13,120 nucleotides of DNA, from positions 1,629,892 through 1,643,011 of the forward strand of contig GG745334.1 in the NCBI GenBank assembly GCA_000151295.1, read 5' to 3'. Source of the DNA: Allomyces macrogynus ATCC 38327 (Eukaryota > Blastocladiomycota > Blastocladiomycetes > Blastocladiales > Blastocladiaceae). Positions 1-8,918 of this stretch are shown piece by piece; position 1 is the first letter of the stretch; each line of letters opens with the position of its first letter. The notes beneath the pieces were generated by a model. The model was given only the letters and a program-made list of their open reading frames with translations, had not been told where the DNA came from and did no database searches. Made by a program: the position numbers and the translations under genes.

Positions 1-2
1 CT

Positions 3-2407
3 TCAAAAACGGCCCCGTTCTCATCGTCGCCCTTTCGCGAAACGGCCCCGTTCTCATCGTCGCCCTTTCGCGAAACGGCCCCGTTCTCGTCGCCGGCGCC
101 CTTCTCGCCTCCGTCACCCATGTCAACACCCACGGCAACTTTGTGCCTGACGCCCATTTCGACGCGCCCGCGCGGGGTCACGCCCGCCCAGCAACGCGCG
201 CTCGCCGAGCTCGATGCGCACATGTGGTCGGTCCCGCCGCCCAACTCGCGGTTCGAGACGCTGACGCGCCCAACGCCCCGCGCATATCGCGCCGTCGCCG
301 CCGCCGTCGCCGCCCACGACAGCCGACGAGTTTTACCAAGTCGGCGTGTGCGCTGATCGAGAAGATCCTCGATCTCGGCACGGTGCGCATGGACAGCAAG
401 GTGGCCGACTTTCTCGATACCGATGGGGTGTTGCCGCTGTTTGTGAACTACCTCACGCGGATCCCGTCGTCGGACGATGCGGAAGACGACCCGGAAGTCG
501 CCGAACGTGGTGCCACCCAGAAGACGGACCGCAACGCTGACCTCGTCCCGACCATGCGGTCCTACCATGTCATGGAGATGCTGTCGGCCACGCACCCGGT
601 GAACGCGCAGTTTGCCGACCGCCACCTGGCCGAGATCGTCACACTCTTGCTCGACGCGCTCGCGCCCAACTCGGACGCGAACCTCTACCATTTCGCGAAG
701 GTGCTCGAGACGCTCGTCAAGCGCTGGCCCGTGCGCGTGATCGACCGGCTCGTCTACACGACTCGCGCGGACCCGCCGCTGCTGCGTCTGATCCCGCACC
801 TCGGCCACCCGGCCGTCTCGGCGGTGCTGCTGACGTGCCTGCTGCATGCCGCGCCCGAGAACCCGCGCGAGCGTGCGATGCGGTTCTCGCATCTTGACGA
901 CACGGGGTTCCTCGATGCGCTCGTGCAAAACCTGGACTCACCGAGTACGTTTTTTCAACTTTTGACTTGTACTGCCGCCTTTTGGCTCACCGTCTTTCTC
1001 TGCTCCTTGCATTAGATGAGCTCTTGGCATGCATGACCGTCGACTTCCTGCGCCAACTCGTCGAGGAAGGCATGCGGTGCGACAACTGCAACGACCTCTT
1101 CCGTGCACTCACGACGCGCCCCACGATCCTCGACCACTTGCTCGACCTCATCGAGCACGGAAAGCCGTACCAGCGTCGCGCGGTCGTCGCCTTTTTGCAC
1201 GCGCTCGTTGTCAAGATGATCCCGAAACCGCCGACGACCATGTCGTCGTCTTTTGGCCAGGGCGACTCGTCGCTGACCATCCTGGCCGCGAGTATCGCGC
1301 ACTCGCTCGTTCCCGCCCTCTCGATTCTCACCGACTACGTCACGCGGTGTCCCGCCCTGTCGTCCTCGCAGCACTTGACCGCGCTTGAGCTGCTCCTGCT
1401 CGTCATGAACGCCGCGACGACACAGGACTTGGAACGGCACGTGTCGGCGGCGTTCTGGCACCATCTCGCGGATACGGCGCTCGTCACGTGCCCGACCGCC
1501 GTGATCCTCGCCGTTTACTACCGCCTGATCCACGGTCTCCTCGGGCGCGGGTCCGTTGCGCTTGTCCGTGCCGCCCTGATCAAACCCAAAGTCATGCTGC
1601 GGCTGATCGGGTACTACGTCTCGGCTCTCCGCGCGTCATCTCGGTCGCGAACTCGACCCGGCCGACCCGACCCCGCGCCCACGAACCGACCTGCACGCGT
1701 ACGCGCTGCTCATCACCAACCTCGTCCGGCTCACCGCAGCCTCACGCGGGCCGCAGTCGTACCTCGGACAAGTGTGGGCCGCGCACGGGTGGTACGCTGC
1801 CTTCGAGCCGATCCTGCGCCGAGATACCGCCTCCCAAGTCGTCCCGCTCCTGCCGGGCAAACCCTGGGCCGGCCGACTCGGTCGGCGTCCGGTCCCGCAC
1901 GTCGTGCCGGATCCCGTCAAGACCGAGTTTGTCGACCGCGGGTGTTTCTTCTTACCGCCGGGCACGGTCGCGCTCACGCCCGACCAGCACTTGGGCGTCG
2001 ACTTGGGGTCGAAATACGCGATTTGCTTGGGGTTCCCGGCGGTCGTGGCCCGCGCGAACGGGACGCCGACGGCCACGCGGACGGCCAAGTTGCCGTGCTC
2101 GCCGCCACTGACCGACGACGACGAGCGCGACCAGACGACTAGGCACCGGCACCGCCGCGGCGCGAAACGCAAGTCGCGCGCGGCGCTGTTCGCGGAACTC
2201 GCCGAGTCGTACATCTCGGTCGCGAAAAAGGAAGTGGAGGAAAAAGGGCCGGTTCCGCTGACCCCGGGGCAGGTGCTTCGCCGGCCCGGGTGGGGCGGCG
2301 CGATGCCCGGCTCTCCAGCGCCGATGACGCCGGTGCGGAGGAGTGGGTGGGGGGCCACGTCGTCGGCGGGGTCCGAAGTGGGAATGCGGCGCGGCGCGCC
2401 GTGGTAA
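3..2407 (+). CDS. SAPS-family phosphatase regulatory subunit (PP6R/Sit4-associated type), 5' incomplete, two frame breaks
   Basis: Proteins of this family bind a PP6/Sit4-type catalytic subunit and act as its regulatory or scaffold subunit. The call rests on the helical SAPS pattern: VADFLDTDGVLPLFVNYLT (from about 400) aligns with the LLDFL...VAWVT block near the start of human PPP6R1, followed by a region (about 550-930) resembling its ILTSDVPQINDAL block, then DNCNDLF (1081) and DLGSKYAICLGF (about 2000). One intron is clear: 945-1015, GTACGT...TAG, phase 1, joining frame 2 to frame 1. Two breaks remain. Before about 320 the best coding frame is frame 0, open from nt 3 and rich in S, P, F and T; after about 330 it is frame 2. 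Near 1621 coding moves from frame 1 to frame 2 with no plausible intron. The stop is TAA at 2405-2407. About 777 residues are visible; whether ATG at 120 is the start or the gene begins upstream is unresolved. Confidence 0.72.
8..92 (+). repeat. 33-bp tandem repeat, two full units and a partial third
   Basis: Units at 8-40 and 41-73 are identical; a third begins at 74 and diverges after about position 88, where ATC is missing. The period is a multiple of three. In frame 0, which joins the downstream ORF, it encodes an 11-residue unit, PFSSSPFRETA, like a disordered linker. Frame 2 is also open across it. It could instead lie in a 5' leader. Confidence 0.85.
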
Positions 2408-3123
2408 GTCAGATGCGACTTTTTTTTGGTTGGGAATCACCAGCGCGTCGCGTGCGCCTCGTCCGTCCTTGTCGGTCGTCGTGCGGCAGCAGCACGGTGT
2501 GAGTTCAAACGCGGGAAAGTTTGCGCTTTTCGTTTCGTTTGCCGTTGATTTTTTTCTTTTTTGGTTTCGGCTCGCGTGCTTTGATTCTTTCCGTTTTCGT
2601 TTGTGTTGGCGTTGGGTTTGCTCTCCATCTCTTCATTCATTTCAATCATCCACTTCCCCACGGTCCCCGGCACGGCCGGCCGACCGACCGTCGGCCGCGC
2701 GGGGGCTCGGCTGGTCGCCCTTTGCGGCGCCGAATTCATGGCATTAGAATCTGGTTTTGAAGTCGGTCGATAGCGCGGTCGGCATGAGGATAAGTAAGCA
2801 GGCAGAGAGCGGGAGGGGAAAGGGCCAAGAACGGGATAATGCTTGCTATTTGAGTAATAGTGAATGTATCTAGCTTCTTTTTGCTCAATGAAAATTGGTT
2901 GCGCCAGGTCGATCAACAACAGCGCTGGCCATCGCGGCCGACAATCCCACGCCATCGCACCTTGTCGCTCGAAATTGACGATCTCGCCGGCCATCCACCA
3001 ACGCACCACGCGCAAATCTACGTGCTCCACGCTCTCCACCGTCTTGACCGTCCCGCGATCGCGCCGCGCGCCCGCCAAGTCCCCACGCCGCGCCCATCGG
3101 CCCATCGCAACCCAGTTTGAACC
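2408..3123. other. Intergenic region, SAPS gene to SDHAF1 gene
   Basis: About 716 nt with no recognisable gene. It contains T-rich stretches at about 2421-2430 and 2520-2600, and a locally AT-richer patch at about 2830-2900, unlike the GC-rich coding DNA on either side. It presumably holds the 3' untranslated region of the SAPS gene and the promoter and leader of SDHAF1. A long minus-strand open frame crosses it but has no recognisable content. Confidence 0.5.
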
Positions 3124-3391
3124 ATGTCCGCCGCCGCGTCGACCGCGACTCGCCGCCTGTCTGGCCTGCAGCGCGATGTCCTGCACCTGTACCGCGCAAG
3201 TTTGCGCGCCGTCCGGTCCAAACCCGCCGAGTACCGCGCCAACTGGACCGCGTTTGTCCAGCAAGAATTTCGGAAAACCACGGACATACACGCCGTCCGC
3301 GACGCACACGCGATCGAGCACCTGGTCCGGGTCGGGCGGCGGCGGGTTGGAGACGTTGAGGAATCCGGCGATCAAGAACGTGCATTCGTGA
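3124..3391 (+). CDS. SDHAF1: Succinate dehydrogenase assembly factor 1 (LYR protein), one-base frame break near the C-terminus
   Basis: SDHAF1/Sdh6 is a small mitochondrial matrix LYR protein that helps insert and protect Fe-S clusters in the SDHB subunit of complex II. The N-terminus contains RLSGLQRDVLHLYR (residues 11-24), near-identical to yeast Sdh6, with the LYR triplet at 22-24. IEHLVRVGRR follows at about 65-74, the family's second conserved block. The start is well supported: an in-frame TGA at 3118-3120 lies just before ACC-ATG. After Arg74 (3343-3345) the frame loses homology, while the +1 frame from 3347 reads LETLRNPAIKNVHS and stops at 3389-3391, matching fungal C-termini. The simplest reading is one extra G in the GGG at 3344-3346. 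With it discounted the protein is 88 residues, normal for the family. Without it, the frame runs on to 3717 with unconvincing low-complexity sequence. Confidence 0.88.
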
Positions 3392-3814
3392 CGATGTGCA
3401 ACACGACGAGTCCGAGGATCGAGGACGGCGCGCGCACGCGGAGTTTTTATGTTACGGGCGGTGGGGGAGGGGGGGGAGCATGTCGCGTGCGTCGTGCGTG
3501 CAACTCCGTGTCGGACGTGCCGCCGTGTCACACGCGCCGCCGTCCTCGCGGCCAGGGGACGCGCGGCGATGGCCGCGACGATGTGGGCCGCACACGCGAT
3601 TGCCGCGCGCATTCGCGTTTGGTTCTGGACGTGTCCTTGTTGTCGCGCGCAGTTGCTCTTGGCCATCAGACAGCAAGAAGCAGGACGTATAACGTATATA
3701 CCGGCAAGCTGATGTGAAAGACAAGAGGGAAGCCAAACGAAATGAGGGGCCAAAAATGACGCGTGTCAGCGCGCGCTGCAATCAAACGACGAACGAGGGT
3801 AGCCGGATGACCGC
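3392..3814. other. Convergent intergenic region, SDHAF1 to dynein gene
   Basis: About 423 nt between two convergent genes, probably their 3' untranslated regions. It includes a G-rich run at about 3461-3477 and a possible small ORF at 3449-3712, listed separately. No tRNA or other RNA gene is seen. Confidence 0.5.
3449..3712 (+). CDS. Doubtful 87-residue ORF with two CxxC pairs
   Basis: ATG at 3449 opens 87 codons. The product has CRTC near residues 21-24 and a later CPCC, separated by an Ala/Arg-rich stretch with hydrophobic content (MWAAHAIAARIRVWFW). Two CxxC pairs could form a zinc-ribbon-like site, and third codon positions are moderately GC-rich. I recognise no family. Other frames here are also open and the region sits in a convergent 3' gap, so it may be chance. 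Confidence 0.15.
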   Translation: MLRAVGEGGEHVACVVRATPCRTCRRVTRAAVLAARGRAAMAATMWAAHAIAARIRVWFWTCPCCRAQLLLAIRQQEAGRITYIPAS

Positions 3815-6300
3815 TTAGAACGGCGACGACAGCAGCATCATGCGGCGCTCCGACTCCATCGACTCGAGCGACGCGAGCGTCTTCTGGAACTTGGGCCAGT
3901 CGTCGTCGCGCGGGAGGAAGTTCTACAACCACAAGCGAGGTTGGTCAACCCATGTCCTTCCAATCCATTCCCCCATCGCACCCCGCACAAACAAGCAAAA
4001 AAAAAACGTACCTCGGCGAGATCATACAGGTACACGTGCCCATCGGCCGCGCCCACGACGATCCGCTTGCCATCGGCATCAAACGCGACCTTGTTCAGCG
4101 CGCGCTGCGAGACCTTGGTCCGGCACACGTACACCTCTGTGTCGGTGTTCAAGTTCCACAGGTCCAGGTTCCCTGTGCCATCGACCGACGCAAACACGGC
4201 TGGGTGCACGGGCGACCACGCCGCATCAAACACGTAGTCGGACGCCTCGTCAAACGAGTAGACGGGCACCACGACCGACGGCGGCGTCGCCGTCGCGGCC
4301 CCACCAGCCGCCGCAGCGGCCGCAGCCGCGGCCGCGGCTGACACCTTCTTGGTGCGCCACAGCTTGACAGTCCAGTCGACGGAACTCGTCATGAACAAGT
4401 CCGAAAAGTCCATGGGCCCACGGAGCGGGTGGAATGCGATGCCCGTGATGGGCCCGGCGTGGCCGACATACGCCTCGTGCACACCGGCCTTGGCGCCGGC
4501 GCGGTCGTACCGCGTGACGTGGTACACGTTGCCCTCCTCGGTCCCGACCCAGAACGCCGACGTCTCGTTGGCCGGGAACGCAAAGCACGTGACGCCGACT
4601 TCCGTGGGCTTGCTCGGCGGCAACGTGGCCGTCGGCACCGCACTGGACACGGCCGCACTCCCGACCCCCGGCAACGTCGCGGGCGCCGTGAGTTCGAGCG
4701 CCTCCTGCGGCTGCGCGAGCATATCGAGCTGCCACGTGCACACGAGCCCATCGTTCGACGATGTGACCAGCTGGTGCGCGTGTTCCGACCCGACGAGTGC
4801 CGATGCCGTGACCGGGTGCGTGTGGCCCGCGGCCGAAAGCGGCGTCTTGAGCACTGGACTCGTCGTCTTGGCGCGCGTGTCCCACTGCACGATCTGGCCC
4901 GAGTAGGTACCGCCAATGATCAGGTGCGGGTGGAAGTCGGAGAACCGGCACGTCAAGACTTCCGACTGGCACGTGAAGACGAATTCGGGACGGCCGGGCA
5001 TCATCACGTTCCACACGAGCACCATGCCGTCGGGCTCGGTCGTGGGAAGAGAGGACTTATTGTAGGACGCGACAAAGAGTTCGGGGAACTAAAGGTGGAG
5101 TGGTGGTGGTCAGGATGTGCTGGTGGCGTTACGGTGGAAGAGCGAGCGAGGGGTCAAATGGGTACCCGCGGGTTCCACGACATGGACGTAACGGTGCGCC
5201 CACGCGTGTACTGTTCGCAGAAAAAGTCACTCATGAGCTTGACGGGCGACTGGTCCTGGTCGTCGCTACATTCGTTGGATCTCGGGTCAGTTCTTTGTCC
5301 AGAGCCCAAATCCGAATCGAGCGCAGAGACGCACTCGATCATATTTCGTGTCAATCGTGTAATCGCGCATGAAATCAAACTGCTGCGAGATATTGATGGC
5401 CTTTTCGAGCAGCCGCGACGAGTGGTCGACAAAGTCGCGGAACGGGCTCGAAGACATGATCATCTTCTTTTCCTCGTCGGTCAAGTCCTTGAGCAGCTCG
5501 GCCTCAGCCGCATCCAGGTCCGACTCGTCGGCGGGCGCATGCTCAGGCGCCGGTTCCGGTGCCGGGAGTGCAGCGTGCGGCAGCTCGGGCGTGCTCGTGT
5601 GCGTCGGGGATTGCGGCGGCGTGTCGGTCTGGATTTCTTTAGTGTAGAAGACGCGCTCCTGTTGGAGGAAGGGAAAGGGTCAGGTGGGCCATCTCGCTGC
5701 GCGTTACGTTGATGAGATGAACGCACCACTGGTGGCAGGTCGACGACCATGACCTCGGACACTTTGAGCTCTGGTGGAGGACTGCGGGGTGGGGGGTAAC
5801 GCAAGCGTCAGGATCGACACTCCCGTCAAGTATTGATCAATCAGAAACGCGCACCGAACGGGCAATGACGCAGTGCTCGCGGCCGCCGACGCTCCGGCAG
5901 GGGGCATGCCACTCGGCGGCGTACTCGCGCGGCTCATCTGCTGCGGAACCGGCGTAGAGCGACCATGATCGTGATCGCTGTGCGTCGACAGGGCCGACCC
6001 GGGCCGCTGGAGAATATCCTGGACGAGGGCATCGACACTGGCCATGGACGTGACCGACCGGCGGTCGCGGCCGACCTAAGAAATACGGACGCGGCGTGAT
6101 GCGGTTGGCGTCACGGTTCTCAGACACCACGTATGCGATCCCAGCAAGCGACGTACGCGCTCGTCGGTGGCCGACTGGGCCTCACGCGCGCGTTCCTGCT
6201 GCGCGCGCCGCTCCTCACGGGCGCGGCGCAGCTGCTCGAGCTTCTTGCGCTTCAGCTCCAAGTCGAGCTTGCGTTTCTCGACGTCGTCCATGGCGGTCAT
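3815..6300 (-). CDS. Cytoplasmic dynein 1 intermediate chain (WD40)
   Basis: This subunit (DYNC1I type) scaffolds the dynein tail: it binds the heavy chain through a C-terminal WD40 propeller, the light chains through its middle, and dynactin p150/NudE through its N-terminal helix. Exons, in minus-strand order: 6300-6157, 6075-5855, 5781-5727, 5658-5335, 5255-5166, 5088-4012, 3922-3815. All junctions keep phase, giving about 672 aa (human about 640). Residues 1-48 form a charged K/R/E helix. Exon 3 has LKVSEVMVVDLPP, matching human LGVSKVTQVDFLP. Exon 4 has KEIQTD at the LC8 light-chain site. Exon 6 carries the propeller: GGTYSGQIVQWDTR, TPLSAAGHTHPV, GHAGPITGI, TSSVDWTVKLW, DLWNLNTDTEV. Exon 7 has DDDWPKFQKTLASLE, matching the human C-terminus. 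The first ATG is at 6300; a second at 6291 has a better context (GCCATGG). Confidence 0.96.
4307..4339 (-). repeat. Eleven-alanine tract inside the dynein intermediate chain propeller
   Basis: Mixed GCN codons encode 11 alanines, then a Gly/Ala/Thr/Pro stretch, inserted between WTVKLWRTKK and VYSFDEASDYVFD. In human DYNC1I2 these blocks are only a few residues apart, so this is a lineage-specific loop insertion between propeller strands. Confidence 0.9.
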
Positions 6301-6782
6301 TGAGGGTGCGCGGGGGCGGTGGGTGGGTGCCAAGGGGCGAGGTTGGTCGAAACGGCGGCTTGGCGAGCGATGGATGGGGCGAGCGGGCCCTAAGGGTGGT
6401 CCAAGGCGCGGTTGCGGGGCGCTGATCCTTTGCAGCAAGTTGCCTTGGTCGTCGTGAGCGGGAGCGGGATTGATGGCGCCAACGTGCGGTTGTCGAGTAG
6501 CAGGCTGGCCCAGCGACAACGTTGCGTGCCGCGACAGTCAGTGGTGGCGGAGGTCGGGCCTACAGGAGGCATGTGATGGTTTCCACCTGCTCAAACGTCA
6601 GGTGAGTGCAGACTGCCCTGGGCGGGAAACAAGTGACTGAATGGCACGTGCATCTGCATCTTTGGCAAGCGACGCGTTCCTCGTTGGTCGACTTTCAAGA
6701 CGAGCACGACCACGGCGACGCTGCTGCTCACCTTGCTCCACGCCGTCCGCCGCATGGGCTGGCCCGCACCTTCTCTATAACC
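6301..6782. promoter_or_regulatory. Divergent intergenic region, dynein and TBC genes
   Basis: About 482 nt separate the two start codons, so it must contain both promoters and leaders. A palindromic E-box-like CACGTG lies at 6645-6650. TATAA at 6776-6780 is only 3 nt from the TBC ATG, so it is unlikely to serve that gene. Open frames extend into the region from both genes but contain no ATG, which supports the chosen starts. Confidence 0.5.
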
Positions 6783-8730
6783 ATGATGCGGAGCGCACTG
6801 TCCACCCCGTCGCTCCATGCCGTCACCACCGTGTCGCCGCTCGACTCCGACTCCACGCCGCTCACAAGCGCCGCCAGGCCGCTTAGCAACCGGCCAGCCG
6901 GCAGCGGCAGTCTCGACTCGCTCTCGCCCAATTCGCCGCCCTCGTCATGGATCTCTATTCATCGTCCCGCGTCGCCAGCCCCGGCACCAATCTCGTCGTT
7001 CAAGTCGCCTGCCGTCGTGTCGCACCAGGAACGGCTGCTGGCCCCGCTCTTGTCGCCGAAGCCCGTGCCCGACAAGATTGATCGCTGGCTGGTACGTCTT
7101 CGGACGCGGCTCGTGTGTCGGAGAATGGCCAGACGCTGATTGCTCATGCGGATCAGATATACCTTGCCGCGGCGACCAACCAGCGACTGGTCCCGGACCC
7201 GACCGCGTACTTGGCGCTGTGTGACCGGTTCTACGTGAACCCGAGGGGAGAGAGCCCGACGAATCTGTCCGTGTCGCCCTTGAACACGTCGGCGATTGCG
7301 GCTGCTGCAAAGGCCGACGCACCCATCGCAGATCACCCGCTGTCGCAAGCAACGGAAGTACGTCACGGCAACCTCTCGTGGTGGAGAAGTTAAAATGAGC
7401 TCACGTCGACTGGATCAATTGCAATAGAGCACCTGGTCGCGTTTCTTTGTCCTCGAAGACGTGCGCGAGCTGATTCGCAAGGACGTGTCGCGAACGTACG
7501 GCGCTCCTCTCGCTCCATTGCTCTCCATCCGGTCTGGTTTGCTAACGTCGGCCGTCGCTCAAAGACAGATTTCAAGAAGACGAGTTCTTCCAATCGCCCA
7601 CAACGCAAGAAGCGCTCACGCGCATGCTCTGCGTGTTCACGCTCTCCAAGCGCATCGCCTACAAGCAAGGCATGCACGAGCTCACCGCGGTCCTATTCTG
7701 GACCACATGGAACGAAAAGAGCGCGCTGCTCCCGCCTGACCACGTCGAGGCCACGGCCTACACACTCTACGAGGCGCTGATGCTGTTGCAGGCGCCGTTC
7801 TTCGAAGGTGTACGTTGGTAGCGCGCATTCCACGACCTCGAACCTTCTTTGACCCACCGCTTCAATTTGCAGGACACGGCCGTGCAACTCTCCGAGCGCT
7901 TCTTCCACGTGCACCTGCGCGCCGTTAACGACGAGCTCTATCACCACCTGACACAACTCGGGATTGAGCCGCACCTCTTCGGCCTGCGGTGGCTGCGTCT
8001 CCTGTTCGCGCGCGAATACCCGCTCCCGGACGTCGCGCACTTGTGGGACGGTCTGTTCTGTCTTGCGCGGTCGTACCCGACCGGCTGGAGCGACCATCTC
8101 GCGTACATTGCTGCGACCACGGTACGGACCCCCGCCTACCTTTACCCCCATTCCGCTCTCTAATCACTCCACCCGGTGATCTAGCTCCTCGGCATCCGCG
8201 ACCTCCTCATGCACGACGACTACAGCACCGCCATGGCGGCCACCATGCACGCGCGGTCCCCGCTCACCGGGCCCGACGTGATTCTGCAGACCGTGCAGTT
8301 CCGGCGCCAATTCGCTCCCGTTGTCTTCGACCTCGCACAGCGGTTCGACGCGAAACGCGCTGCCGCGGCCAACGCGCCTACCCGGCCACGCACCCAGTCT
8401 GGCTCGCGCGCGGCGACCAGCCCTACGTCCTCGACCGGTGCCGGTGCGAGGTTGCCGCGGCGCAAGTCGCTGCAGGGACCGCACGCGCTTGGAGCAGGAC
8501 CGGTGGGGAAGGCATTGGGAAGTACGGCCATGTCGCCACCAAAGGCCCCGGCCGCGGGGGCGGTCGGTGCTGCGCTGGTCGCGACGGTCGGGGCGCGCGG
8601 GTCGTTGAAGGCGTTTTTGTCGTCGAGCTCGGCGGCGCTGGCGGATGGGGCGGCGGTATTGGCGGCAGGGCTCGGGGTACGGGATACAGGTGAGCCGGAG
8701 GGGCGCGAGTTGCGCGACTTGAAGGGGTAG
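6783..8730 (+). CDS. TBC1D5-like Rab GTPase-activating protein
   Basis: TBC proteins stimulate GTP hydrolysis by Rab GTPases; TBC1D5 acts on Rab7 with retromer at endosomes and in autophagy. Exons: 6783-7091, 7157-7357, 7428-7495, 7569-7809, 7873-8121, 8185-8730; introns are 63-73 nt and all phases join, giving 537 aa. The N-terminal 100 residues are Ser/Pro-rich. The family block begins with NPLSQ-like DHPLSQ, then STWSRFF and IRKDVSRTF (Arg-finger motif IxxDxxR: I186, D189, R192), FQEDEFFQ, YKQGMHE (YxQ: Y224, Q226) and HLFGLRWLRLLFAREYPLPDVAHLWD, closest in pattern to human TBC1D5 (YGLRWVRLLFGREFPLQDLLVVWD). Both catalytic residues are present, so it should be active. ATG 6783 is the first in the open frame. 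The tail is Ala/Ser-rich and low in complexity. The substrate Rab is inferred from family only. Confidence 0.93.
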
Positions 8731-8788
8731 GCGGGGGGCGGGGGGCCGGTGTGGAGGTTTTGGATTGATGATGAGTTGATGCACAACA

Positions 8789-8800
8789 GTTGACGTCAAC
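8789..8800. promoter_or_regulatory. 12-bp palindrome containing a full CRE/ATF-type site
   Basis: GTTGACGTCAAC is a perfect palindrome whose core TGACGTCA is the consensus full site for CREB/ATF bZIP factors. It lies 119 nt upstream of the ATG at 8919 and 59 nt after the TBC stop, a promoter-like position for the coiled-coil ORF. An 8-bp match can occur by chance. Confidence 0.3.
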
Positions 8801-8918
8801 TTTCGCTCAAGTGGTGACTGAGCTCTGCTGCAGGCATCCTCGCACTGGCGATCACACCCAACTTTCTCATATCTTTTGATCAAACATAGCATACGACGAG
8901 CTTGAACTTCTCAACAAG

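Noticed and set aside
1..92. Tandem repeat considered as a CRISPR-like array or satellite
   Set aside because: The units are directly adjacent with no spacers, number under three, and keep a triplet period in an open frame. A coding or leader minisatellite fits better.
294..322. 29-nt GT...AG segment that would restore frame in the SAPS N-terminus
   Set aside because: It is far shorter than every other intron here (63-89 nt), with no proper donor or branch site. A one-base indel is simpler.
1611..1739. GTAC...CAG segment as an intron explaining the SAPS frame break
   Set aside because: Its length is a multiple of three, so it would not change the frame, and it would remove well-formed coding sequence (TDLHAYALLITNLVRL).
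2437..3753. 438-codon minus-strand open frame across the SDHAF1 locus
   Set aside because: It is antisense to the clearly homologous SDHAF1 gene and runs through intergenic DNA, with Arg/Ala-rich composition and no recognisable domain. Long chance frames are expected in DNA this GC-rich.
4429..5712. 427-codon plus-strand open frame
   Set aside because: It is the antisense shadow of the dynein intermediate chain exons and crosses their introns without regard to splice sites.
6774..6780. TATA-like TCTATAA before the TBC gene
   Set aside because: It is only 3 nt from the ATG, leaving no room for a transcription start between them, so it is probably coincidental.
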